A stretch of 64,000 nucleotides of DNA, from positions 20,547,501 through 20,611,500 of the forward strand of contig JBBDHG010000014.1 of NCBI GenBank assembly GCA_037951165.1, read 5' to 3'. Shown one piece after another: positions 1-13,500 of this stretch (position 1 is its first letter; the number at the start of each line of letters is the position of its first letter). The notes beneath the pieces were generated by a model, which saw nothing but the letters and a program-made list of their open reading frames with translations, was not told where the DNA came from and made no database searches. The translations under genes and the position numbers were made by a program. This stretch comes from Lophius americanus (taxonomy: Eukaryota > Chordata > Actinopteri > Lophiiformes > Lophiidae).

Positions 1-668
1 TGACAGGTGGGTTTATATGGGACACTTTTCTCCATTCCGAATTAAGCCTTTCTGAATTGCAATGTCGGTCGCCTGTTTACATGACTTGTGATCTTTTCCG
101 ACCCGTAGTTTACATGCATCGACTCCTCTAACCGTAAACACTTTCAGACATTCACAGACGATCCACAATCCCGTTCATAAGGTGGCGATAATGCTTCTGT
201 GAGTTAGGTGCCAACCACCGACAAACGCCCAGAAGAGGAATACGACAAAGAGGGCATGTGAGGAAGTCTCTTTTCACGCATCTAACCGTCCAAATATGTT
301 AAAGTCTTTCAAAGTTGCAAGCAATAAATCACTCTCCGATGCAGACCGGTACTGTTTTAAAGTCACCATACATAAAATGCGTGAAAAAGCGCTGAAAAAA
401 CTCAGCCGGAGCATTACGTCACGACGCTGGGCATGATTAGATAGAACTCAAACAGAAAGCTTTCAGATATAGTGTTTACATTTAGCGACTGGCTATTGGA
501 AAGGCTATCCGAAAGGATTTTGACTACCTCCTTGCAAAGGAATGAAATCTAATTCAGAAAGGTTCTTTCCATTCAGAAGGGGTGATTACATGCAGCCTTT
601 TCTTTCCGATTAGACGTCTTTTCTAATCTAATCGAAATTAGGCTGTCCATGTAAACCCACCTAATGTC
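1..668. mobile_element. MITE-like non-autonomous DNA transposon
   Basis: The left edge reads AGGTGGGTTTATATGGGACA (4-24, approximate) and the right end near 643-664 reads TGTCCATGTAAACCCACCT. These are inverted repeats of about 20 bp with few mismatches. Subterminal stretches rich in TTTACATG, CTTTCTGAATT and AATTCAGAAAG are also inverted, which gives much of the 660-bp unit a fold-back character. I see no transposase reading frame. The superfamily is not assigned, and no clear target-site duplication is visible because the left flank is cut off. Confidence 0.6.
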
Positions 669-3600
669 CTCAAATTAGGGTGACAGTGCAGTGTCTCAGA
701 ACTCCCTCCCCTCCCAGCAGAGGACTACTTTTAAATATACAAAACACTTTTAGAAGCACATTCTATCACATACGCTAATTATCACATTAGAAAACTCATA
801 CCTCTGCTCTACCTTGGAGCCGATGGAGCAGCCAGAACCAGTGACTGAACTGCTGGCCCTCTTATTTATGGCAGATAATGGTTAATTGTAAATTTTTATA
901 TATTTTTCGCTAAATGTAAATAAATTCTGTTTTATAGCTTCTTGACAGCTCAGTGATGACTTTCCGCATCCGCCTGAGGCATTTTAGGTTTTTGATGCAT
1001 GTTGTGTTATTTTCTCCCCTGTTCCAGAGGTTCAACCCATGACAGCGCAGAAACTCATCAGAATGATTACTAGCAAAGCCTGGACTTCTTGAGGGCCAGA
1101 AAATGTAATTACCATGAAAGTTCCTTTGCCTCCTGGAAAGGTTCCTTGAGAGAATAACAGCTGCTTGTCTGATCTGCACTTTTACATATGCCTGAGTTTA
1201 GAGCTGTGTTTGATGCAGGATGACAGCGAACGGACCGTCCCCCAGTATTTAAGCATATAATTGAAATGCATTATCATTATTATTTGTGGTTCATGGTTAC
1301 CACATGGTTATCAATATATGGTCCATTTTAATCCTTATAAGATTTGCATGGACGTCATGGCTGCTTCTGTCTACAACAGAGTATTATGGCTGTACATTAG
1401 GCATGAGTGGTCTCTCAGGGCAGATAAAGAACTTGGCTTGATGGGGCCATAGGCGATGTGTTTCACACTTCTGGCTACATAATGGAACGGCTGCCTAGTG
1501 AGCTTTTTGTGTCCCTTGTTGACATTTGCTAACTGCATTACACTAATGTTGTTGGTAGGATGATTTTGCATTTAAAGAGATATATTAAGGATGGCACTAG
1601 TTGGTTCAGCACAGAGAATTGCACCTCATATTCAACTCCATTAGTTTGATTTTGTAGAACTGACACTGCTGCTATTTGAAAAACACAGATTTCCAGTTTT
1701 CTTACATTTGTAATCTCTAGATTCATGTCTTGTGGATCACAGCACATTTTATCGGGATGTGACATGATCATGCTGTTCTGTTCTGATACTTGATTGCTAT
1801 ACTGGTTTTTTTTTTCTCTCCTCTTCCCTATGAACAAAACCGTAGCTGTATTTTGTTAATATTAAATGACCTCCCATGCCGTATGGAAGCTCTGCTTGTA
1901 GAAAATTGTATTCTGTTATGACCCTTGTGGTGTCACTGGAGAAACGGACGCATCTGTGGGTGGTTGCCCATGTAAGGGAAAAAAGTAAAGACGAAGGCTC
2001 TTTTTCTGGTGGATGTGTCCTAAGTTTGAAATATCTGGTCATCATGCTCTATGTTGCATGAAATTGGCAAAAGACTGAATGGCATAAAAAAAAGTAGCAG
2101 CAGCAGTCAGTTTCAATGAAGTGTTGGTAGTTATCTGTTTTACATTTTGCAGTTTCCTTATGTTTGGTAACTTTACTTTAATGTTTTGGTCTTTTAATCG
2201 AGACACATATTTGGTGTGAGTGGGTGAGTAAAGCCTTTTCCTGAGAACCATCACAATAATTACACTGCTCAATATAGGGTATACATTATACACTGCTCAA
2301 AGGGAACACTGCTTTACCTAAAATGCTTAAGTGTGTTTATTTATTTATTGCCATGTGATGATTATTTGGGATAAACCAAATTACTTGCATCATCATATAA
2401 ATCATTCCCATTCAACCGTACGGAAACAGCTAGATGGAATAGAAAATAAATATTTCCATGATTATTTTCATGTTCTTTCTAATAGTTTGATGTTTGACTT
2501 CCTCTCGTTCATGATGTAAAAAGGAATTCACTTCTTCACTATGAGTGAGGAATTAAATTAGCATTCCCTGCCACAAACTTTTTTATCTCTCATAGTGACA
2601 AATTTTTTATGAGCATCCATTTATATCACGGATCATTTAGAAGCAAAGTCGCCATGTCACAGTTGTGGGCGTATTAGATTTAATATCCCTCACTCGCAGC
2701 CTTACACTTGGGAGTGAGGATTGAGGATTCTTCCTTATGCAGCGTCCAGACTGAGTTTTAATATCAAACTGTGGCTGAATCAAAAAGCAGCAGTTAATTA
2801 AAAACTTTTATAATAGGCAGTTGTCTAACCCAATGCAATACCAGAATGATTGTTAATGATTAATTATGATTGGTTCATTTGAGGGAAAGTTATTGACAGC
2901 ACGTCAAACATCAAGTTTTGCTATGAGGCTATTTTAAATGCAAGTGTGGTCCTGCAGACTCTTTTCATTCCATACCAAAAATATGTTACGTTTTTATATT
3001 TATCCCTAAATGTCAACATTCTAATCATGAATGAGGCATGAAATACGAAAAAAAAGTTTTTGGAAGTCAATGTTAATTGAAGAGCTGTTTGTAGATAAAG
3101 ATATATATCCTAAGCCCTAATTGCTCATTGCAAGATCACAGAACAATGAAAAGACGTCAGAAGAAAATAGTAATGACAAAAGTGATTTTGGACGACTGTC
3201 GGATTAAACCCCTCTTCATGGCTGAGAATGTCTTTTGGTATCCTTTTAAGACGAATCTAATCTGTGTTTGTTTCTCAGTTGCTCATTCAACATTTTTCAT
3301 ACAAAAGTTTTCTCTGTTTAAAGTCGTATCGGGTGAAACCATGGCAACAGTTAGCTTTTAATACCTTTCCGCACAGCAAACAGCATTTATAAACTTTCAT
3401 TTGGGCACAAACTACAAAGTCAACTGCAGTCAGACGCACATGCACGTAAGCATGCATTCTGCCACTTACATGCATGTAAGTGGCAGAACTTACTGAGACC
3501 CATAAGTTTTGATCCCAGGATGTTCACACAGAAACATGTATCCACCACTCATTCCTTCCTGTTCAGCTCCTCCTCACATGAGCTGGCGACACTGCTGAAA

Positions 3601-4273
3601 ACGTCACAGACTTCCTCTGCCTGAGTGATGATGGCAGAGCAGAAGACATTAAAAATCCAAACTGGAGCGGGATTAGTTCTGCAAAGTGGCTCAGACAAAT
3701 ATGTCATTTCGTACCCCGAGGATCCATATCGTTTTTTCTGTTCACTGGCAGATGGAGAGAAGAGCTGCAGCTCAGCTTGAACTCTATGTAGTAGGGCTGA
3801 TTTCCATAGATCCCAAATTACCCCAAAGGATAATAAGGGAGAATTCAACAACTGTGGAGCCAAACACACTAGCTGTGTAAAACTGCTGTCATGTTGTTCC
3901 CAACTGTTTAGTTCCAACTTGAGCTTAGATAAAAACCCAGGCGCACAGTTTAAATCCTTGCTCAGGGTTTTCTCCCCTCCCATAATTCTGTGGATGTAAT
4001 AGTATTTAGCCTGTGCTTTGAGAATGGATGGTCATAAGAGCATTACATGCAGCCAGAGATGTGGAGTATGTTGTCATATTAAGTCTGTTAATACAAATAA
4101 ACCCTCCTTATAGAGCTTTGAATAAATATTAAGAACAAGCAGTGTCATTTTATCTCAGCATTATATTGATTTTCTATTTTTTTAGGAGAAAAAATATCTG
4201 TAATTGCTGTTTTGATATGCGCCTGATAACCAACATAGCTGTGCAAACCCAGTCTGCACAAACACATATAATC

Positions 4274-4278
<5 letters not shown>
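669..4278. other. Non-coding stretch, probably an apba2 intron
   Basis: No convincing exon was found. The previous apba2 exon (start of the PTB domain) was looked for and not seen, so it should lie left of the window. The stretch holds a doubled ACACTGCTCAA motif near 2260 and 2289 (the end motif of a common fish DNA transposon) and a perfect 32-bp palindrome at 3457-3488. Confidence 0.5.
3457..3488. repeat. Perfect 32-bp palindrome
   Basis: The arms TTCTGCCACTTACATG and CATGTAAGTGGCAGAA are exact reverse complements with no spacer. It lies in a probable apba2 intron. Confidence 0.9.

Positions 4279-4344
<66 letters not shown>
4279..4344. repeat. (CT)n microsatellite
   Basis: About 32 uninterrupted CT units followed by CTTGCTCTCTCT, about 200 bases upstream of the apba2 micro-exon. 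Reading frames across it encode only Ser-Leu or Arg-Glu runs and are not genes. Confidence 0.95.
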
Positions 4345-4346
<2 letters not shown>

Positions 4347-4550
4347 CTCTCTCTGTGCTCTGCATCTCTGCTTCTCGGTCTCTGTCTCTGAAATCAACGA
4401 TAGCACACCTGTTGTTTGGTTTTGGGCTCTACTGTCTTGCCTTCATTTATTTACTTTCTTTATTTTCCTCCTCCTCTCCCTCCTGTTTCTGTGCTCCCTT
4501 ATCTGCTGACCTTGTCCCGTCCATCCCAACGTCTACTGCCTGCCTGCCAG

Positions 4551-4586
4551 AGGGTACAGAAGGCTGCCAAAATCAAGAAAAAGGCG
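4551..4586 (+). CDS. apba2: apba2 36-bp micro-exon in the PTB domain
   Basis: A 12-codon exon (RVQKAAKIKKKA) between a CCAG acceptor and a GTGTGT donor. It keeps phase 0 with the next exon, which starts SADGDAQTLTEVDLF. The lysine-rich segment matches one that I recall as an optional insert in the PTB domain of mammalian Mint proteins. The donor, GTGTGTAATA, is weak, which would suit regulated inclusion. A (CT)n tract of about 64 bp and a C/T-rich stretch lie upstream of the acceptor. Alternative splicing is inferred. Confidence 0.8.
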
Positions 4587-7500
4587 GTGTGTAATAAACC
4601 GAGCAAGAGAAAGACCCTTTGGCCACTTTCCCTCACTCTCCACCTTTTCATTTCATTTGCAGCTGTCAGTTTCTGTGTGTCCTCTCCCATTTGTGTTCAT
4701 TATTTTAGACACACAAATCTTTGTTGGGTCTTTCAGAACACAGACAATTATGTTCTCTTTCATGTTAATGGCTTTACATATTTCTATATGTAAATCTATA
4801 TGTATGTGATGGAAGAGAGCAGTACAAATAACACTTAGGCACAACCTCTGACCCAAGGGCCCAAGGGACCCTAACCCTAACCCTAACCTGCCAACATAAA
4901 GCTCGTCAGAAGAACTCTAACTTGCGTTTGCAAATACTGTATAGTATGTTTTCGTATTATGCAAACACTTATTGGATTTTAATTGATCATACTCTCAGGT
5001 AAATTAAAGGATGTATGGGATGTTTTCATGGAGAGCATTCTGAACATCTGCATGAATTTAAAGCTGAATGTCTCGATCATATCTTGCTTCTTTACGAGCC
5101 AAACCATGCTGAGAGACAATGAAGATAAGTATCATCTATTAAATGGCCTAAGTCTCGTGCATGTTAGGATTCATGTTATTAATAACTAAAGAAGGTTTCA
5201 AAAAAGAACCGTTGAATAATTCAACTGTTTAAATGCTGATGCTGTACATTTCTGCTCCCATTTAATTGTATGTTTTTTTATTTCCTAACTCTCTAAAGCT
5301 TTATGTGATTTGACCTCACACTTCCGATCATAGAAGAAGCTGATTCTCATTTATCCCGGAACAATAACCTCTGCAGACCATTAAATCAGCAGCATGCCTT
5401 CAATCATAGCTGCTTCAACTTTGGTCACATATTAGCTAGATGTGTCCATATTTCCAGCTTACCTCTCTTTCATTTTTCACCCATGCCTTCTGGAACTGTG
5501 TAACTTCTTAAATGAAAATAAACACAGAAATCCTTATCACATCTTTTTTTAAATTGCTGGTTAGTTTTTTTGATCATCATCTGACACTCCGTGGTGGCAG
5601 AAATTCATGTTATGAGCAAAAGGATTCAAAATTTACTGCATGCAATATTTAATTACAGATGTTTTATCTATTTTTTTGCACTTCCACCCTTATTTCTGAT
5701 ATGTATTAGGCTTTTTTAACGAAGCTAAATCAAATTCGAAGTTATTAGCCTGCACTACACACTGATTAGAGAGAAATATGCGCCGGCTTGATTCATTCTG
5801 AACCGGCATTGCCCTCATTTACAAATCAGCCAGCTGGTAAGGGTTCTGTATTGAGCTGTTTCTTGTTTCTATGCCAGCTCGAAATCCTTGTGCCAAGACA
5901 GTTAATTTCAGCTAACAACCCCGGCACAGGCTTTCTATTTCTGCCTCTTCCACCTCACCTTTCAGCTCAACAACCTGCACATCTAACAAGCATGTCCTTA
6001 CTAGGAACTCTATCCTAGATGTTAACCATTAGCAGCCAAGGTCAAAGGAGACAATCTGATCAAACTCCTGTGTTCTTTTTACCGCAGAGTGCAGACGGGG
6101 ACGCTCAAACCCTCACAGAGGTCGATCTGTTCATCTCCACCCAGAGGATCAAAGTTCTCAATGCAGACTCACAGGTGATGATCACAAATGTAACATTGCC
6201 TGTATTTTCCTCACGTGGGAGAGTAAAAGCTGTTCACACTGTCATAATGTCCGCCACCCACACGGGAATGCAGGGTTTCCACTTCAGGAAACTGCTGTTG
6301 AGTTATAACTGACATAACAGCAGCTTAAGGACGACATTTCTGTGCGATTAGAATAAAATCTGCATGTTAGTGCCTGACATCAATCCAAACCAACATTAAA
6401 ATTAAACTTTGACTTTGTGTGTATGAATGATGCTTCCCTCCGCTCTTATTGCAGCATTATCAAAATTCTCTTGCCTTTTTAACTTCACAACAAGCTGCTG
6501 TGTGAAGCACTACCTCATGCACAAATTCTTCTTGGCATCCTAAAAAGAGCTTAGTGATCTCAGTAACATTGACATGTATTGCATGTGATCGGTGTTTCAT
6601 TTGCACTACATCAGCCAGGGCGCAGCCTCCTGCAGAAAATAATGTTCTTCAGAGTCGTGTTAGATTTATCCTCCTCTCTTTTCCATCTGGATGCCAACTG
6701 TCCTGACATGTTTAAGAAAGAGGTTCTAGAAAATAGGCACATGTTCTTGCTCCAAAAGGCTCGACATCTGACAGTGATATATAATATTAAATTAATAACA
6801 ACTTCAAAGGTTGGCTGAAAAAATGACACAAATAGAATAAAACCAAAAGACATGGTTAATGGAGTGAAGATGACTAAATTTATTTATTATCATTAAGCAT
6901 GAAAAAATATCAAATTCCTCTTGGCTCACAAACAGTGTCTCGCAAAGTCTACATCATATTTCACTCATCCAATTATTTGGATGATTGAACGACATGATCA
7001 CGATGTTTAAATCCCGTTTTTCATCGACACAGACACACAAATAATGACGGCTCATCCCGTTATTATTTTGGAATGAACAGCTGCTCATTTTCTAACTTAC
7101 TGGCCTTTCATTATTCTATAATCAGGTTATATAGCAGTTTCAAATTCATTTTAAATCTAGGCTTGCATGCTTTCATTTTCATCTTTCTCTCTTCCTTAAA
7201 AGGCAGATGAAAACAAATATCAATAAATTGTTTCTGATATAGAAGCTGGATTATTTAGGAACATGATAATTAAGACTAATAATTGTATCGTGTCATGATG
7301 AGAAGGTATGATATATTGTTTGTTTGACACATATTTATTATTTATTATTTATTATGACATATAATTACAATAATTATATAATTATAATTAATCAATTACT
7401 TTATTTGGTCACCTCAGCACATAAATAGGGGTCCTTATCTTCATATCTTTAAAAGAACTAATCGCTGGAAAGGATTTCCATTACAATATAGTAAAATCGG

Positions 7501-10500
7501 TGTTGGCGTTGATAAGCACAGTTGTTTCCTTGAACTAGATGTCAGTAAAGCATCGCTGAAACCATGAGATTCCGGTGGTTGTTCAGAAACTGCATTTTGA
7601 ATGTATGTAGATTTATAGTCTTTTTTATTGGTATGTCATGTCCAGGTATGTTTTGTTTATATTGTTACATATTTGACTTTGGTTGATTTCCTTATAGGAG
7701 ACGATGATGGACAACGCACTCCGCACCATCTCCTACATTGCCGATATTGGGAACATCGTGGTTCTGATGGCCAGACGCCGGATGCCACGCACAGCCTCAC
7801 AGGACTGTATTGAAACTACACCCGGTGTGGTCGAGTCAAAGAAGCAGTACAAGATGATATGCCATGTCTATGAGTCCGAAGATGTAAGTTTTCTCATGTT
7901 CAAATTCTTTATTGTCATTGTGCTGCCGCAGTGTAACTGCAACTGGGTCAAAGCCACACTTGGCATTAAATCAAATGCAAGACTAGATTAAATAAATAGT
8001 ACAGACATTAGAAGTCGAACAAAATTGGACTGAAGCGGTGCTGGACAAAAATGAACAATGTTGCACAAAGGAGGAAGGAGATTGCTGTTGCTTGCCAATC
8101 TGTATAAAAACAAGATTTGCATCTGCATTCCATCTCATTTGCTCCAAGCTTTTTCAAGGCCTGCCCGTTGTAATAGAACCATACAGCTGTTCATCCATCA
8201 ACGTAAAAATCTTTTCTATTTTTATGGGTCTGCTGTCTGTATTCAATATTAATAATAATAACACATTTGATTTATAACCCACTTTACTTTTTGATCAAAT
8301 CTCAAAGTGTTACAAGGTAAAAGTAGATAAAAGCATCAGTAAAAAAGATTATAATAATTATACAAAAATATGACCAAAAAGTAGCAATGTTAATTAAAAG
8401 TTACAGGTTCTGCTAAAAAGGAAAGTTTTAAGTACTTTTTTAAATTTCTCAGTTGTCTGTGGAGCCCTCAGGTGGTCAGGGAGGGCATTCCACAGACGAG
8501 GGGCAGCAGAACAGAAGGCCCGATCAACCATGGTGCTGAACTTAGTCCGGGATGGAGGAGGCAGTATGAGTGGGTAGAACGGAGGGATTGTGTTGAGGTC
8601 AGTGGGGTGAGTAGTTCTTCTAGGTAGGGGGGTGCGTTACCATGGATGCACTGGTGAGTGAGGAGAGAGATCTTATAATCAATCCTGGTGGAGATGTGAA
8701 GGGAATGAAGGGAATGAAGAACGGGGATGATGTGTTCGTGTTTACGAACTCTCATCAGGATCCTTGCAGCACTGTTTTGAACATACTGAAGTCTTTGAAG
8801 ACTTTTATCAGGGATCCCGATGAGAAGTGAGTTACAGTAATCCAGTCTGGAGGAGACGAACGTGTGGACCAGCTTTTCAGCATCACTCAAGGTGAGTGAA
8901 GAACGGAGTTTCGAAATATTTCTAAGATGGTGAAAGGAGATCTTACAGATGTGTTTGATGTGGGATTATAAAGTGAGTATTTGCTGTTTCCCCAGTTTTG
9001 GTTGATTTATTCCTCTTCAATCCTAATTCTTAGTGTATTGATTCTGATAGCCCGGCTCACAAATATCTGAAAGTTCAACGAAAGATTTATATACATGTAG
9101 AGAATTAAATTTAGGTAGAAAATTTGTGATTTTATTTTAAAAGCTGGGAAACAAATAACATCAGCAAAATATAATCACCTCTATGATGTGCCAAAACTTA
9201 TCTATGGGTAAATTTCATAAAAATTCGTCCCGTAGTTTTGCTCCAAAGACAAAGTAACAAACAGACAAACAAAGAAACTAGAAAAAGCACTCAGAAAGCG
9301 CAATACCTCTGCCAAGGCACAACATTCCCTGGTTTACGAAAAATGTACACATATTTATCCATTAATGGCCATGTTATTGCAAAGCTCTTAATGCAAAAGA
9401 CAACTCCAACAAACAAATACTCAAACTGAGTATTTGAGAGATACTCTCAAATACTCAGTAGCAGGTCGTCTCCTGCGTATATCACTTCAACGACACTGTT
9501 CAGCCCACACTGAGTCCCCAGCTCCACTCCAAAAGAAACATCAAAGGATCGAAGTCCGCAATAGCCGCATTGTGACGTGACTATTCTAAACGGTTTATTT
9601 TTAATTATATTTCAAAAAATATTTCCTCCTTTGCAGAGGTAATAATCTGTTTGTTTTGGCATTTATTTATAGATTTCATTGATTGTTACTGATGTCCAAA
9701 TATCTATTTTGTGACATTTCAGTGACTCAAGTGAAAGTTAATCAATTTGGATCTCGCCACAAGAAGAAACATCTATCTTTATTTCTTTCTTTATGGATTC
9801 ATTTAATATCTGCAGGCCCAGCTTATCGCTCAGTCCATTGGCCAGGCATTCAGTGTAGCGTACCAGGAGTTCCTGAGGGCCAACGGCATCAACCCTGAGG
9901 ACCTGAGTCAAAAAGAATACAGTGACATCATCAACACACAGGAGATGTACAATGATGACCTCATTCACTTTTCCAACTCTGAAAACTGCAAAGAGGTTTG
10001 TCTTTATTTCAGGCATTTTTTTCTGTAGATGTTTGTGGCTTTTTGCCAGGAAAAATGTGACTTAACATGTGAAACACAAATTGCATTCATGCTGCAGGGC
10101 CATGTAACAACAAACAAGAATATGGTTGCTGGAAACTAATTAGACAGCTTAACAGGTGGAAAACTAATGTCTATCCAGAGCATTGCCAGCTTTTTTCTTT
10201 TCCTTCTTTTTTTTTTTTATTCCTGTTGCATTTCCTCTTGGGTAAACACTGTGCCCTGAAAACATTACTAGAGGCTTTCAGAAAATTAGAAAATATGGAA
10301 CAGTTTCTGCTTCAGGAGCGCAGAGTTTGTTACGGCTCCACAACACAGCTGCCATCTCAGAGGCACAAACATGATTTATAAGGGTGAAACTGAGATTTCT
10401 TGAATCCCCCCAACTTTCTTACCATTTTGGTTGTGAATATGTTTATTTCTCTAGGTTTTAGGGGTACGCTAATCACATCTGCTGGCAGCATGGGCTGATG

Positions 10501-13500
10501 AATCCCATTTCTTTTAGATCTAGTGCATGAGTGGGTTTTTTGCATTGCTTAACTGGGGAAGAGATCCCATGAGGATACACTATGGGGGGAAAAAGAAAGA
10601 CAGGAAAGTGAAGTGCGATGCATTGGGCAATGTTCTAATGGGAAACCTTTGGTCCCTTATAACAGCACATCTTCAGAGATCTCAAGGAGTCCATTCCTCA
10701 ATGGGTCAGATATCTCTATATTAAGCAGTGGTTACAATGTTATGGCTGTAAAGTTTACCATAATCTACATATATACCTATACGTTATAGATAAACATCTT
10801 AACCCAGATCGTGCAGAAACTCTACAAAAATAAGAAAGAGCTTCATTAATAATTAGCAGCATATTTCATATATTTTCAGAGGGTGATGGATAATTAAACA
10901 GGATTGACTTGGTTGTAAAATAATACATCCGTCAACAACTTCCGATTGAGGACATTGAAACAAATAATCCATATTTAATTTTATATTAAGAAGCTGATGT
11001 ATTGTACAATTGCTTTTGAGAAAATTCGAGAGAGAATCCGTTTACTGATCCAGCTATGTCTTCAAATCATTGTAATAATAAATAATGCAGCTTGGTGCTT
11101 CACAGTATTGCCTGCAGGTCATATTGTCGATGTTGTATTGCAGACAAATTTATGTTTCCCGACAAAGTAGAGAGAAAGGAATCAGGCTCAAATTTAAGAC
11201 GGGTTTCACCACACATTACCCAAATCTATCGGTGTAATAATGCACTAATCAATCCAGTATGTTTTCATTTAGGAAGGGTCTGTGCCTGATGAAAAAAAAA
11301 AAGAAAAAGAAAAAAAACATCTCCTTCTACACCCTCCCTCCACAGCTGCAGCTGGAGAAGGGTAAAGGGGAGATCCTGGGTGTGGTGATCGTGGAGTCTG
11401 GTTGGGGCTCTATTCTACCCACAGTTATCCTAGCCAATATGATGAATGGTGGGCCAGCGGCTCGGTCTGGAAAGCTCAGCATCGGAGACCAGATCATGTC
11501 CATCAACAACACCAGCCTAGTGGGGCTGCCACTCGCAACCTGTCAGGGAATCATTAAGGTACAGAGACTCTGAAGATGAGTCCAACGGCGGGGCTAATGG
11601 AGGCAGTTTAAGTTGTGACAAAATATATTTCTGTGAACATGAAGAATCACTCTCTCACTCTGTGTCCGTCTCTGTGTCTCAAAGGGCTTAAAGAACCAGG
11701 TTCAGGTGAAGATGAACATTGTCAGTTGCCCCCCAGTTACCACCGTCCTCATTAAGAGACCAGATCTGAAGTATCAGCTGGGCTTCAGTGTCCAGAATGG
11801 AATCGTAAGGAGAATTCTGACCATATAGACTGTTAACAGTGACAACAACAATTAAAATCATAATTGATTTTTGTTTTTCCCGAAATTTTGGAAAAATTAA
11901 TGGTTTATTGTATTTGTATTGTACATATTGTACATATTACTCCCTTTTATATTTAGTAGGATACATTTTGAATTGTTACCTAGTACTTTGCATCCTCGTC
12001 ATGTATGTAATGCATTATTGCATGATAACTGTCCGCGGTGTAGTTCACCTATAGCTGTTTATATTTTGTTTTTGTGCTCTCTCTTTTTCTTTTCAAACTC
12101 TGATCTTTACTTTTTCATACTTGATATAACATCTTGCTCTTTGCTTCTGTAACACTGAAGTTCCCCCGCTCTGGGATGAATAAAGGACCATCTTATGTTA
12201 TCATATCTTACACTAGGTGTATGTTCCTGAGTTTAAATTTATCACCATCACCGTATTAATTTACTGGTTGGCCTCGAACAATTCAAATAAGTAACAAATA
12301 ATTGAATCCTGCTTCAAGAAAATAGCATAATATTAAGCAATAGGATGTACTATGCAGTTTATCGGTTCACCATTGTCTTTTAAATCTAATCGACTGTCTC
12401 TTCCTCATTTTCAGATGCTATTACCGTGTAACTAACAATATTTTACCCTCCTAGCAGTATTGTGGTTGCTCATTACTTTGCAATCTTGCAGAAGGCCTGT
12501 AATCCGAGTACTTCTCGATCTGTTTTGTCCGTCAGATATGCAGTCTGATGAGAGGAGGCATTGCTGAGCGAGGTGGAGTCCGTGTGGGTCACAGGATCAT
12601 AGAGATAAATGGCCAGAGTGTGGTGGCCACAGCACATGAGAAAATTGTCCAGGCTTTGTCCAACTCTGTTGGAGAGGTGAAAGTCATGCACACAAACACC
12701 CACACACATTGACAAAAACAATAAAAATGCAACAATAAATATACCAAGGGATCATTTTTATGTTGAAATCAGACATGAAAATCACAACGAAGCCCCATGA
12801 CACTCTCCTTTAGTCGCTAAAACTGTTTTATTGTCACGGCATGGTCATTTAGACCAAGAAAAGACCAACTCTAATGTGTTTCAACTTGACGCACTCATCA
12901 GGGAGTCAAACTGATCACATGGAAAAGTGCGACCCTTCATAGTCGCCATTACCAATGAGAATATTCCGCCTGCATGAAGGAGGGTGTTCTAGAGTGGTAG
13001 GAGACGGACAATAATCCTCCAGAAGAGAATTCTGACCTGAAACAGTCAAAGTCATTGAAAAATAGTACAATAAATCCCTATCCAAAGAACCTCCTCCGAC
13101 AAAAGTTAGATCTTTTGAGTCGAGGAAGTCCTAACCTATTTTTTAGGTTAGATTGAAATCTTCAAGAAGACTTCAGAAAAAAACCCAATATAGCCAATCA
13201 TAACTAGTCTACTAAAGCAATGATACTTTTTTTCAAATTTAGATAATAGAAAGTTATTTTTGTTGAAATGTAAGGAGTAAAAATAAAAAGTAGACAATAA
13301 AATAATTCGTCATGTACGGATTCCAGAACATTTTGTACGATTACTTTCCTCCTCCTCAGAATGTGGGGCTGCCACATTTTAACTGGTTGTATATTAGAGA
13401 AACTCACTACTCACTGACCTCAGTGATTGAGGGTTCCTTTACAAAACAACAGTTTTTGCATAAAACAATAACACTTCGTGGTTTTCTATATCTATTTGAG

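Noticed and set aside
3549..3983. 144-codon minus open frame
   Set aside because: No recognisable domain and no splice context; consistent with a chance frame in an intron.
4142..4594. Long plus-strand open frame with a Ser-Leu run, and its minus shadow with Arg-Glu repeats
   Set aside because: Both are translations of the (CT)n microsatellite, not proteins.
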